Assembly (NCBI RefSeq): GCF_902806685.2
Contig: NC_048555.1
Location: 1,798,001-1,862,000 of the forward strand
DNA: 64,000 nt
Source of the DNA: Maniola hyperantus
Taxonomy: Eukaryota > Arthropoda > Insecta > Lepidoptera > Nymphalidae
Reading direction: 5' to 3'
Made by a program: the position numbers and the translations under genes
Shown: in pieces, positions 52,993 to 63,815 of the stretch
Position numbering within the stretch: the first letter of the stretch is position 1
Layout: each line of letters starts with the position of its first letter
The notes under the pieces: model-generated
Databases searched by the model: none
Told to the model about the DNA's origin: nothing
The model's input: only the letters and a program-made list of their open reading frames with translations

Positions 52993-53210
52993 TGGTCAAT
53001 GGAAGTTTAAGTATGTGTGTATGTATAAAGAAAATGAAATACAAAGTCTTTGAATGAACGATATAGTTTTATTAAGACCTAGGTTGCTAGAATTTTCAAC
53101 TTGTAAAGGAGTCATGTTTGAAAAACACTGTTTTAAAGAAACCCTAACCCGTGGTGGGCTGGTTTTCGTTCAATGAGCGTTTCAGTTATTTTTGAGCCTA
53201 AAGGTGCTGA

Positions 53211-53508
53211 TAAACTTGAGCATTCACTTGTAATGAGCATTCTTGCGAATGCTCATTCACACAAAAATACGAGAACATTTTAGCGAGCATTCTATCGAGC
53301 GTTCTGGCGAGCATTCTAGCGAGCACACGCGACCGTCAAGTCTGACATTTTCATGAAGAATAGTCGAGCATTCGCTAGAATGCTCAAAATGTTCGTAGCA
53401 ATATTTGGCTCTATGCTTGGCTCGGCTCGTTGTTCAGTTCGACAAAAATAAAAACGGCGAATGCTCGATGTTCTGTTACTAGTGAATGCTCAAGTTTATC
53501 AGCACCTT
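53211..53508. mobile_element. TA-flanked MITE with GAGCATTC repeats
   Basis: Ends aaggtgctgataaacttgag / ctcaagtttatcagcacctt, flanked by TA. The interior is dense in gagcattc / gaatgctc words. Confidence 0.8.
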
Positions 53509-53519
53509 TACATATTTAC

Positions 53520-54140
53520 ATAATTATTGTTGTAAAAAACATGGTCTATTTAGATTAAAATTAAAAAATATCTATATTGTTTAATTGTTTTATTTGTTTC
53601 ATGTCAAACAGGAATTATCTATGCGCAACACATTGTTAAGTGTTTGGATAATTAAATAAGTATATGTACTTAATTATTTTATACTAGTTGACCCCGATCC
53701 GGTTTCGCACGGGTGGGCTTACCATAGACAAAATATATGAATATGTTATGTTACCTATATATTATAAAATTCTTTGTGAAATGTTCTGAATGATAATAAT
53801 AATTCAAACCCCGACTTGAGTTGCACTGATAAGGTTAAGCCTGATCTGACCTGTTACTTATAACTTATAAGTCTATCACACACCTAGATCTAAGCTGAAA
53901 CAATTCAAAGAATGTGATTTTTCAGGAGCTGAAAGTTAGTTTTTGTTAGGGAAGTTATGAAACTCATTTTTATTTCTATACAATATTATAAAGAGAAAAG
54001 ATTTGATTGTTTTTTGTAATGGATGATCTCAAAAACAACTAAATTACCTATTTTAAAAATTATTTCACTATTAGAAAGCTACATTATCACCAAGTAACAT
54101 AAGCTATATTTTATTTTCAAACAATTAGAGATTACACAAC
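53520..54140. other. AT-rich intergenic sequence between G and H
   Basis: 'ttgaccccgatccggtttcgcacgggtggg' at about 53690 looks like the start of another dispersed repeat. Nothing else supported. Confidence 0.3.
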
Positions 54141-54149
54141 AATTACAAT

Positions 54150-54640
54150 ATCATATGAAAGGGATATACATGTATATTCTAAAAGAGATTTTTATTTATT
54201 TAATTTATTTTTATGCCAAATAGTTTTTGATTTATCGTAGTACCTACGGAACCCTCGATTCGCGGGTCTGAATCGCATTTGGCCGGTTTTTTTTTCTTTT
54301 CAGAGAAAAAACCGGCCAAGGTGCGATTCAGGGTCACGCAACGAGGGTTCCGTACCACAGTCATATTTTTTCGACATTTTGCACGATAATTCAAAAACTA
54401 TGATGCATAAAAATAAATAAAAATCTGTTTTAGAATGAACAGGTGAAGACCTTTCATATGATTCTCCACTTGATATAGTTATCTTACTTCGAAAATAGAA
54501 AATACTAATTATTATTTCATGACCACAATTTAATTTTTTTTGTGTGATGTAACCACAAATTCACGATTTTCAGAATTTTCCCCAAATGTCTGTTATAAGA
54601 CCTACCTACCTATCAAATTTCATGATTCCATTAAATATTT
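54150..54640. repeat. Head-to-head GGTTCCGTAC-family pair
   Basis: Forward 3' fragment ending ggccggtttttttttc (about 54295) meets a reverse copy starting aaaaaaccggccaaggtgcg and running to 54640. Confidence 0.75.
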
Positions 54641-55000
54641 ATATTATATAAATTATTCCTTAGGAACCATTAAATATCTAATGTTTCCTAAGGAATAATT
54701 TATATTTCGTTAAATAATATAATCTAATATAATCTAAATAATAAAATCCACTTCCGCTGTTAGTTTTAAGTTTGGTAACCATTATAAATTATCAATTTAA
54801 CTAAAAAAGTACGCCAATTTACGTCAAACGTTTATGACGTCACATCTACGTATTTCGTACAAGCACCCATACTTTGACATTTGATAAAAAGTCGCTGATT
54901 TGACTAGTAGTCATCATCCCTATCATATTCATATAGTTCTCAACCTCAACTTGTACCTGAGTTACCAAAAGTCACATAAACCAGTTTATTCTTTTTATCC
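54641..55000. other. Foldback and unassigned sequence
   Basis: 54645-54712 forms an inverted repeat (ataaattattccttaggaac / tttcctaaggaataatttat). The remainder is AT-rich and unassigned. Confidence 0.45.
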
Positions 55001-55264
55001 GTTAGGTAAAGTTACTTTATTCAGCAGTTACAAAAAAAGTGCAAGAGTCCCCACGTAAATTTTAAACGCCTATATTCACATGGATATAGTTTGGGAATCA
55101 ACTTATAATAAATATCAAATAAAAATAAATTTAATGATGTTTTGGAAATTTATATTTGGCGATCCAGATAAATAATAAAATACAGAAAAATTAATAACCG
55201 TTTCCGATTAAAACTAAATAAAATCTTTATTAAAACTCGCTTCAATTGAGAGAAATCTCAAAAA

Positions 55265-58200
55265 TCAATCTATACAATAGCCAGGGGGTAGTGGGTACTG
55301 TGACTTGTAGAAGGTTCCGGCGATCGGGCCAGAGAGGTCAAAGGCCTCCACGAAGTCATCAAGCGAGAAGGCCAGACGGATAGATTCATATCTGTAAGCA
55401 GAAATCAAGATTAGGGCTACGACGTTTTAAGTGATTTTACATCTTAAGGTTATACACTTTCACACGTTTTAATTTATTACGCTGAAATTCAATAAAAAAA
55501 TTACTTAATAATGCTATAAGCTGTCCAAGATTTTCTAAAATTACTTTACAGTAATCAAAAATATAATTTCGTCCGTCTGTCTGTAAATGGCATGTATCTC
55601 GTGAAATCTAATAGGTAGAGAGTTCAAATTTTGTCGGCACAACATGTCTTCTTCTACCGCTCACTGCTGTCATCCGTCAACGTATTATCGCTATATCAAT
55701 AAAATAATTTAAATTGGCCGCGATAAGAATTTAGAAAAATGGTATTTCTTCTACGATAGTACAGGGCGACAAGGCTATATTTGTGCGTGGCGAAAATCGG
55801 AACTGACGTTGCCGTCAAGTGTCCCCTTTGTTCTTGTTCATAGTATGAGTCTTGTTTGAATATTCTAAGCCTTTGTTCTCCAACAGCGCCCCCCTGTCAA
55901 TGTCATTGAAGTGCCAAGAGAGCCTTGTCGCACTGTACGGATCATGATCGATTCATTTTATTTATGATGGGCTTACCTGAGGAGTGCCTCATCAGTGGTA
56001 TTAAGCATCCCATTTTGTTTATAAACGTACAGAAGGTAACGGTTTAGCCCACTGCAAGGGTAAGGATTGGGCCCCGACCAAGCCGCTATTTCACTAGAAT
56101 CCTCTGACATATAATCTGAGGTACCACAAATGTTGACATACAACACTTCTAGGGATGCACTTAGAATAGGATTAAGTTCACAATCTGCAGAAGGATAGTC
56201 GGGATCTGTAAAGAATAACGTTAGCCTTTACAACTCCTACATCGGGAAACGCGTCTGAATTCTTTGTTTTAACAAAGCTTTTTTTATCGATTACTAGCTT
56301 ATGCTAGAGACTTCGTGCGCGTGGACTACACAAATTTCAAACCCCTATTTCACCCCCTTAGGGGTTGAATTTTCAAAAATCCTTTCTTAGCGGTGCCTAC
56401 GTCATAATAGCTATCTGCATGCCAAATTTCAGCCCGATCCGTCCCGTCGTTTGAGCTGTGCGTTGATAGATCAGATCAGTCAGTAAGTCAGTCACCTTTT
56501 CCTTTCATATATTTAGACACGTTAGCCCTTGACTGCGACTTTGCCCGGTGGCAAGTGATGATGCTGACTTGGGTAATGCAGTTTTATTAAACCCATACCC
56601 CTTATAAATCAGTTTCAACGCGGCATCGTACCGGAACACTATATCGCTTGGCTGCTGCTATAGCTATGTGCTGCTTTACCATAGTAACTAGCCACGGCCG
56701 AAACTTCTCACCAGACTAGACTAGAGACAATTTAGAAAATATAAGTTTCCAAATTGCTCATTTTTGAGAAACTGAGCAATGATGATATCTGGGTTGGAGC
56801 GCGCTTGCGTAAAAGATACCGGTATACAGGCAACTTTGCGCCGATGCATATGTCCCAAACTATGAAGTTTTCGTAGTAGGTAAATGTTGTTTTGGTGTTA
56901 ACTTTCTACATATTATTATTTTACTTTTAAAGAGAACTGTCACTAGTTAACTGTCTTAGTTAAAAAAAAATCGGCCAAGTCCGAGTCAGGCTCGCGCAAC
57001 GAGGGTTCCGTACTAGAGTCGTATTTTTTCGACATTTTACACGATAATTCAAAAACTGTGAGGCATAAAAATAAATAAAAATATGTTTTAGAATGCACAG
57101 GCGAAGACCTTTCATATGATACCCCACTTGCTATAGTTATCTTACTTCGAAAATTGAAAATCCTAATTATTAGTCCATGACCACAATTTAATTTTTTTTG
57201 TGTGATGTAACCAGAAATTCACGGTTTTCAGAGATTTCCCCGAATGTCAGCTATAAGACCTACCTACCTGCTAAATTTCATGATTCTAGGTCAACGGGAA
57301 GTACCCTGTAGATTTCTTGACAGACCGACAGACAGACAACAAAGTGATCCTATAAGGGTTCAGTTTTTCCTTTTGAGGTACGGAACCCTAAAAACACGTA
57401 CTTAGCCCCACAAACGTGTAACAGCAGCCGGGGTCAAAGTCAAATTCAATAGTGGGCGGCTCGATAGCAGCTTCAGGGGGTATTTCCATTCCTGGGGCTA
57501 TTTCTAGATCTCCGAAGTTTACCTGTGAATGATAATAAAAAATTATCGCTCATATTATAAACTATAGCATATAGATATATATCCATACTTCCATATTTAT
57601 CTTCTAAATATTATATGAAAGGAAAATGTGACTGACTGACTGACTGAGATTGGCTGATCTATCAACTCACAGCGCAAGCTACTGAACGAATCGGGCTGAA
57701 ATTTGGCATGCAGATAGCTATTGTGACGCAAGCATCCGCTTAGAAAGGATTTTTGAAAACACAACCCCTAAAGGGGTGAATTTGGGGTTTGAAATTTGTG
57801 TAGTCCACGCGGACGAAGTCGCGAGCATAAGCTAGTTAGTACTATAAATGCGAATGTGTGTCTGTCTGTTTGTTAGCTTTTCATGGCCCAACAGTTTAAC
57901 TGATTTAGATGAAATTGGGTACAGTAATTGCTTGCATAAGGACATAGGCTACTTTTTATCCCGGAAAATGAAAGAGTTCCCGCGGGATTAAAAAACCTAT
58001 ACCCACACGGATGAAGTCAAGGATATCATCTAGTCTCTATAAATAAAAATGAATCGCTAAATGTGTTGCTGATCGCAAATTTCGAGAACAGCTGAACCGA
58101 TTTCGCTAATTCTTTTTTTATAATATCCCTTGAAGTACGAGGATGGTTCTTACGAAGAGAAAAATTTAAAAAATTGCCTGAAAAATAATCGACTGTTAGG

Positions 58201-58414
58201 CGGTACGAAGTTCGCCGAGGCAGCTAGTAATAAAATAAATGGAGAAAACCTATTGACGCCTGTTTCTTACTTCAAGTATTTGCGGTGGTACGGGGGTGAC
58301 ATTGTCGGCTCGGTAGATGTCACGAATGTAATTCCTCCTACGATACGTTGGTCTCGCCAGCTCTACTGCTGACGACAGCAGCACCACTGCTGTACACGCT
58401 AGTACCAGTTTCAT
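55265..58414 (-). CDS. PEBP-family gene H, secreted
   Basis: Exons on the - strand: 58271-58414, 57402-57522, 55977-56205, 55265-55391 (621 nt, 206 aa). Signal peptide MKLVLACTAVVLLSSAVELA, then RPTYRRRNY and VTPVPPQILE. Exon 2 VNFGDLEIAPGMEIPP .. CCYTFVGL; exon 3 NPDYPSADCE, LEVLYVNICG, PCSGLNRYLLYVYKQ; exon 4 FSLDDFVEAFDLSGPIAGTF ending YPLPPGYCID. DPD reads NPD, the His86-equivalent is Glu and HR is NR; extra Cys residues lie in exon 3. AATAAAG follows the stop at about 45 nt. Nearly the same exon 4 as gene I. Confidence 0.88.
55765..55938. mobile_element. CAGTGCGACAAGGCTC MITE (diverged)
   Basis: acagggcgacaaggctatat ... agagccttgtcgcactgta; related to 49431-49582. Lies in intron 3 of gene H. 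Confidence 0.7.
56296..56765 (+). repeat. GACT-type repeat followed by type 2 SINE fragment
   Basis: 56296-56516 agcttatgctagagacttcg..ccttttcctttcatatattt. 56517-56750 is a type 2 SINE body in reverse (ccttgactgcgactttgcccgg..ggcatcgtaccggaac..). Lies in intron 2 of gene H. Confidence 0.65.
56966..57396 (-). repeat. GGTTCCGTAC-family element abutting gene H exon 2
   Basis: Reverse copy from aaaaaaaatcggccaagtccg to gaggtacggaaccctaaaaa, ending 5-6 bases inside the intron from the exon 2 donor (GTACGTG). Confidence 0.8.
57610..58228. repeat. Three adjoining dispersed repeats in gene H intron 1
   Basis: 57610-57836 reverse GACT type; 57838-58035 forward CAGACAGA type; 58036-58228 forward 'AGTACGAGGATGGTTCTTACG' type ending ttcgccgaggcagctagtaat, about 40 bp from the exon 1 donor. 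Confidence 0.75.
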
Positions 58415-58734
58415 TGTGATGTTGCCAAGACTGGACCGAAGAACAGCTGAAAAAAGCACAGGATATCTATAGATCTAAATATACATTGACACGCCTTAAA
58501 TAAATATCTTCACTCGGCTGAACTACAAATTAAATTAATTATAAAGTGTTTTTTATTACTAACTACTTCCTACTAACCATTAATTTTAAGTTTGTTTGTA
58601 CCTTAGGCACAAGATGAATAAACTAGTTTTCTTTCTTTCTTTCAAATTATTTTTGAATGGTTTTATTTAGCTTGCCTTGTTTGTATCTTATGGGGGTCAC
58701 CGGTCGGTGTGTTGACCGATTCATTTCAAATTAA

Positions 58735-58910
58735 CTGATCTATCAACGCACAGCTACTTAACGGATCACGCTGAAACTTGGCATGAAGATAGCTATTATA
58801 ACGTAGAAATCCGCCAAGAAAGGGTTTTTGATAAGTCAACCCCGCAGGGGGTAAAATAAGGGTTTGAAAGTATAGTCCACGCGGAAGAAGTCGCAAGCAT
58901 AGGCTAGTTT
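58735..58910 (-). repeat. GACT-type repeat without GACT run
   Basis: actgatctatcaacgcacagc ... ccacgcggaagaagtcgcaagcataggctag. Lies in the 5'-UTR intron of gene H. Confidence 0.65.
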
Positions 58911-58944
58911 ATTTATATTTATAGAAAGAAAGTGACTAACTGAC

Positions 58945-59110
58945 ATACTGTGGCTAATTCCCTTGTACACAACCTCTAATCTAAACTAAAAAGGCACGTC
59001 TAAATCTATTGCTATCCCTTTCATAATGTTGCTTGCGGAAAAGGATAGCACTAGCTTTAGACCTGTTAATTTAGTTTAGTTAAGTGATTGTGTACAAGAG
59101 AATCCGCCCC
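58945..59110. mobile_element. Palindromic MITE (TTGTACACAACCTCTAATCT)
   Basis: cttgtacacaacctctaatc ... gtgattgtgtacaagagaat; sibling of 23031-23187. Confidence 0.75.
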
Positions 59111-59525
59111 AATATCAATGTAAAGTGCTGGGTCTAAATTCTAGAAACTGGGATTTTGCATGTTGTACTTTTTTTTTAATCTGACATTTTGTAAGGGGCT
59201 TTTACAGATAATCTGTATGCCAGCCCCATCGTTACAAACTAAATTAAAATCAAACTACATAATTAAAGCTAAGACTATAAATATCAATTTGAGAGAATCA
59301 CTAACAAATTTATACACTTTCATTGCCGACATGCTCGAAGGTTTGTTCAAAATACAGTTAAAAATACCAATACATGTTGTACTTAAAATGGGTAATGAGT
59401 ATTTTCCCTCTACGCCGCCGTAGACCGCTGCTAAAACCGTAGTAATTTTATTTTATCTTTGGCTCTACGCCAATGGTATAATGTATTATAATAATTACGA
59501 AACTGTATCAAAAACAAACACTCAC

Positions 59526-59599
59526 CTTCAGTTCTTCTTTAATTATAAAAATTGAGTTCAGTTCACACTTTTATAACTTCTTATCTAGCTTATGCAAAT
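59526..59599 (-). promoter_or_regulatory. Gene H promoter and 5'-UTR exon
   Basis: ATTTGCAT (59592-59599), TATAAAAG (59568-59575), leader AATTAAAGAAGAACTGAAG ending at 59526 with donor GTGAGTG. The acceptor is at 58446/58447. Confidence 0.65.
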
Positions 59600-59937
59600 A
59601 ATTAACTTTCTTCTGTAATTAGCGCATGCTATAGAAAACATGTTAATTAATTTATCTAAATGGTTTATTTTATATAAAATAAAGTTAAATAAGTAGGTAT
59701 ACTATGTTGTCCTAATAACTTATTGTTATTAGTTATTATTATTGTACTTTATCTTCTTTTTAGGGTTCCGCACCTCAAAAGGAATAATAAATTTTGTTAA
59801 AAATATAAAATTAAATTAAATAAATGTTAATAATTTAGTCTTGGATCTTCCCAAGTAGAAATTCATTATAACAATAGGAAGACTCGTTGACAAGCCAGCT
59901 TTATATTTTCCTTTTAAAATGATTAATGTTTTGCACA
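59600..59937. other. AT-rich sequence upstream of gene H promoter
   Basis: Possible further upstream regulatory sequence. The gaaagttaattattt block just upstream of the octamer is also conserved in G. Otherwise unassigned. Confidence 0.35.
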
Positions 59938-60330
59938 TTTTTAGGGTTCCGTACCTCAAAAGGAAAAACGGAACCCTTATAGGATCACTTTGTTGTCTGT
60001 CTGTCTGTCGGTATGTCAAGAAACTTACAGGGTACTTCCCGTTGACCTAGAAATATATAGAATCATGAAATTTGGCAGGTAGGTAGGGTCTTATAGCTGA
60101 CATTAGAGGAAAAATCTAAAAACCGTAAATTTGTGGTTACATCACACAAAAAATACTTAAATTGTGGTCATAAACTAATAATTAGTATTTTCAATTTTTG
60201 AAGTAAATATCAAGTGGGATACCATATGAAAGGGCTTCACCTGAGCATACTAAAACAGATTTTTATTTATTTTTATGCACCATAGTTTTTGAATTATCGT
60301 GCAAAATGTCGATGCATCTTTAGTGGTGGG
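59938..60330 (+). repeat. GGTTCCGTAC-family element
   Basis: ttttagggttccgtacctcaaaagg ... atcgtgcaaaatgtcgatg. A MITE scrap (cgccatctatgaaaatttta..) follows to about 60390. Confidence 0.75.
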
Positions 60331-60551
60331 GTTATTTAGCGCCATCTATGAAAATTTTATCGAACGTTGCCCTGAAACTTCCTCATTCCATGAACCTAAA
60401 TTATTAAAAATAAGTTTCAATACGTTTGTGAAAGTTATAATTGCCTATCTAGGTAACTAATAAAATACAGAAAAGTTAATTTTACCGTTTCCGATTAAAA
60501 ATAAATAAAATCTTTATTGAAACTCGCTTAAGTTAAGGGAAATCTCAAAAA

Positions 60552-63546
60552 TCAATCTATACAATAGCCAGGGGGTAGAGGGTACTGTGAACCGTAGAAG
60601 GTTCCGGCGATCGGGCCGGAGAGGTCGAACGCCTCCACGAAGTCATCAAGCGAGAAGCCAAGAGGGATGGATTCATATCTGTAAGCAGAAATCAAGGTTA
60701 GGACTACGACGTTTTAAGTGATTGAGATCTTAGGGTTAGGTATTTACCCTAAGATTTCACACGCTTTAACTTATTTTTACCACTCTTAAGGGGGATTTTC
60801 CAAAATAACTTGAATAAGTTTTTATTATTATAAAGTTGTCTGTAACTTCAAAAATGTAGGACTTACATAATATTATAAACTTCCATCCCCATTTCACCCT
60901 CTTAGGGAGGATGTTCTGAAAACCGTTTCTTACCTGACAGCTACGTCTCATAAAGAACCTACTTTCCAAATTTCAAGTTAATAATAACAATGATTAAAAC
61001 TTTCCCATTCAAACTTTCATCTCCTATTTTACCACCCTTAAGGGGGAATTTCCAGAATAACTTATACGGATTTTTATTATTCAAAGCTGTAACCTAAATA
61101 CCGATTTTTACGTCTCTAACTTTAAAAAAATAGTACTTTCACATGTGGTTTTTTTTTAAATCGTTTCTTAGCTGACAGCTAAGTATCACCCTTTTTAACG
61201 CTGGGAAATGTGTTTACGCATCGAAAACGGGGGGGGTACGTGGGACTCGCTGGCCGAGAGGCGGCCGGAATACTCACCAAAACTCAGCGGCACTGCAGCG
61301 TGTTGCTTAGTGACTGCAATCAACAGCGACCCATTCAGCGAATATACCTACAGATAGGCTTACCTGAGGAGTGCCTCATCAGTGGTATTAAGCATGCCAC
61401 GTTGTTTATAAACGTACAGAAGGTAACGGTTTAACCCACTGCAAGGAAAAGGATTCGGTCCAGTCCAAGCCGCTATTTCACTAGAATCCTCTAACATAAT
61501 ATCACCGTCTGAGGTACCATAAAGGTTGACATACAACCCATCTAGGTCTGCACTTAGAATAGGATTAAGATCAGAATCTGGAGCAGGAAAGTCTGGATCT
61601 GTAAGAAATAACGTAAGTCTTTAAAACTTCGGGAAGTTTGATGAATTCGCCCTATCTGTATAATTTTTTTTCCTACCATATAAAATGGCAGCTTTATTAC
61701 TACTACCATCTAGCCTAAGGGCTAGTAAGTAATATTATTCTAGCTTAAACTTCTACTTATGATTAATTTTTAAATCTAATTTACAGTCCAATAACTGTCC
61801 TTAGTTTATTCTTACACGTACTTACAGTTCACTATGTTCTTGTGACCTAGAAAAATAAAGTAGCACAAGCACTATTACACAAACGCTGCACTTATGTACT
61901 TTTTAACACTAATTCGAACGGCTTGGTTCTTTTGAGCCTCCTTTTGATATCCATGTTATCTAGAAGCTTCACAGCCTCCAAATTAACATGATGATAACTA
62001 TCTGTATATAGCTTTTTTTTTATCGATTTTAACTGTCTTTCATGATCTAGAATCATGAAATTTGGCAGGTAGGTAGGTGTTATTTGTATAATCATATGAA
62101 AGGACTTTATCTGTATACATTCTAAAACCGATTTTTATTTATTTTTATACATAATAGTTTTCGATTTATCGTGCAAAATGTTGAACCCCCCCCCAATAAA
62201 CTTCTACAAACAATGTTAGTTTTGCGGTTTAGTAACAAAAGTGATACGTATACCGTTTACTTCTTCTGTAGTACTGAACACTCGGTGCGCGAGTCTGACT
62301 CGCACTTTGCCGGTTTATACCCATACTCGATAGTAACTAGCCACGGCTGAAACTTCTCATCAGACTAGACCAGACAATTTAGAAAATATAAATTCCCAAA
62401 TTGCTCATGCCTGGGAAACAGAACAATGATGAGGTTGGAGTGCGCTTGCCTAGAAGATACCGAAAGACTTCGCGCCGATGTTCCAAATTTTGAAGTTTTC
62501 ATAGTTGGTAAATGTTATGTTTTATTTTCTACTATTATATCATCATCATCATCAACCGATAGACGTCCACTGCTGGACATAGGGACTTGTAGGAACTTCC
62601 ACACGCCATGGTCTTGCGCCGCCTGAATCCAGCGGCTCCCCGCGACTCGTCTGATTTAGTCCGTTAACCTAGTGGGGGGTCTTCCAATATAAATATATTT
62701 TACTTTTATTAGGTGAACAGCGGGGCTGATTCTCTTGTACACAATCTCTAAACTAAACTTTAATGACACGTCTAAATCTATTGCTATCCCTGTCATAATG
62801 TTGATTGCGGAAAAGGATAGCACTAGATTTAGACCTGTTAATTTAGTTTAGTTTAGAGATTGTGTACAAAAATCTGCCCCAATCACGGGCTAACTTGTAT
62901 TTAAATTTAAAAATAATAATTTATCACATACTAAACGCTACAAATGTGTAATAGCAGCCGGGGTGAAAGTCAAATCCAATAGTGGGCGGCTCGATTGCAG
63001 CTTCAGGGGGTATTTCCATTCCAGGGGCTATTTCTAGATGTTTGAAGTATACCTGAAATGATAATTAAAAAATATCGGAATGATAATTAAAAAATATCGC
63101 TCCTATTATAAACTATAGATATAGGAATATGGCAATCAGTACCCTTATTATAAATGCGAAAGTGTGTTTGTTTGTTGGTTTGTCCTTCAATCACGTCGCA
63201 ACGGTACAACGGATTGACGTGATTTTTTGCATGGGTATAGGTAAAACCCTGGAGAGTGACATAGGCTACTTTTAATCCCGGAAAATCAAAGAGTTCCCAA
63301 GGGATTTTAAAAAAACTAAAACCACGCATACGAAGTCGTGGGCAATGGGCATCAGCTAGTAATAAAATAAATGAGAAAACCCCATTGACGCCTGTTTCTT
63401 ACTTCAAGTATCTGCTGTGGTACTGGGGTGATATTGGAGGCTCTGTAGATCTGGCCGATGGAATTTCTCCTACGATACGTTGGTCTCGCCAGCTCTACTG
63501 CTGACGATAGCAGAATCACTGCTGTACACGCTAGTATCAGTTTCAT
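60552..63546 (-). CDS. PEBP-family gene I, secreted
   Basis: Exons on the - strand: 63403-63546, 62932-63052, 61364-61598, 60552-60678 (627 nt, 208 aa). Signal peptide MKLILACTAVILLSSAVELA, then RPTYRRRNS and ITPVPQQILE. Exon 2 VYFKHLEIAPGMEIPP .. CYYTFVAF; exon 3 NPDFPAPDSD, LDGLYVNLYG, PCSGLNRYLLYVYKQ; exon 4 FSLDDFVEAFDLSGPIAGTF ending YPLPPGYCID. Duplicate partner of gene H. The His86-equivalent is Asp and HR is NR. AATAAAG lies about 45 nt after the stop. The 5'-UTR acceptor is at 63578/63579; its first exon and promoter should lie right of the window. Confidence 0.88.
60770..61330. repeat. Diverged dispersed repeats in gene I intron 3
   Basis: 60770-61190 contains two related units (accctcttagggaggatgtt.. 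and accacccttaagggggaatt..) with 'tttcttacctgacagctacg'. 61196-61330 is the GC-rich repeat that surrounds the MADF remnant at 26.5 kb, here uninterrupted. Confidence 0.5.
61640..62030. other. Unassigned part of gene I intron 2
   Basis: AT-rich; shares 'gggctagtaagtaatatta' and neighbouring words with 6.90-7.10 kb, so an old dispersed repeat. No exon seen. Confidence 0.4.
62040..62425. repeat. GGTTCCGTAC-family 3' part and type 2 SINE scrap
   Basis: 62040-62320 forward copy (atcatgaaatttggcaggtagg ... gactcgcactttgccggttt) interrupted near 62185 by about 90 bp. 62320-62425 is a type 2 SINE body fragment. Confidence 0.6.
62537..62690 (-). mobile_element. RTE-like LINE 3' tail fragment
   Basis: atcatcatcatcatcaaccgatagacgtccactgctgg ... 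cctagtggggggtcttcc; reverse of the 31.8-31.95 kb end. Confidence 0.75.
62725..62882. mobile_element. Palindromic MITE (TTGTACACAATCTCTAAACT)
   Basis: ctcttgtacacaatctctaaac ... gtttagagattgtgtacaaa. About 50 bp from gene I exon 2. Confidence 0.8.
63138..63362 (+). repeat. CGCGACTTCGTCCGCG-type repeat (GTTTGTTTG subtype)
   Basis: cagtacccttattataaatgcg ... acgaagtcgtgggcaatgggcatcagctagt, ending about 40 bp from the donor of gene I exon 1. Confidence 0.75.
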
Positions 63547-63679
63547 TGTGATGTTGCCAAGGCTGGACCGAGAAATAACTGAAAAATGTATTTAGATATG
63601 TAGGCCTCCCAAATAGGATGCGAACGATTTAACTACTAGGATATGGCTGGCTGTTTTTAATGGTTTTGTAGATAGAGGG

Positions 63680-63815
63680 CTTGAGTAATTATGAACTAGC
63701 TACATATAATGACGTATGGTTTTATTTTACACTTTACAATTGCTATGCTATTTACAATAACTGGCTTATAATATTATATACAATGATGGAAGATGTTCAC
63801 GTGAAGATTGTTCGG
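63680..63815. mobile_element. Relative of the long-TIR element core
   Basis: agctacatataatgacgtatgg..ttttacactttacaattgctatg..acaatgatggaagatgttcacgtga matches the centre of 30028-30443. Beyond 63815 the sequence to 64000 is unassigned. Confidence 0.55.

Noticed and set aside
59160..59423. 87-codon + strand ORF
   Set aside because: AT-rich, no similarity recognised, lies in the 5'-UTR intron of gene H on the opposite strand; insufficient support.
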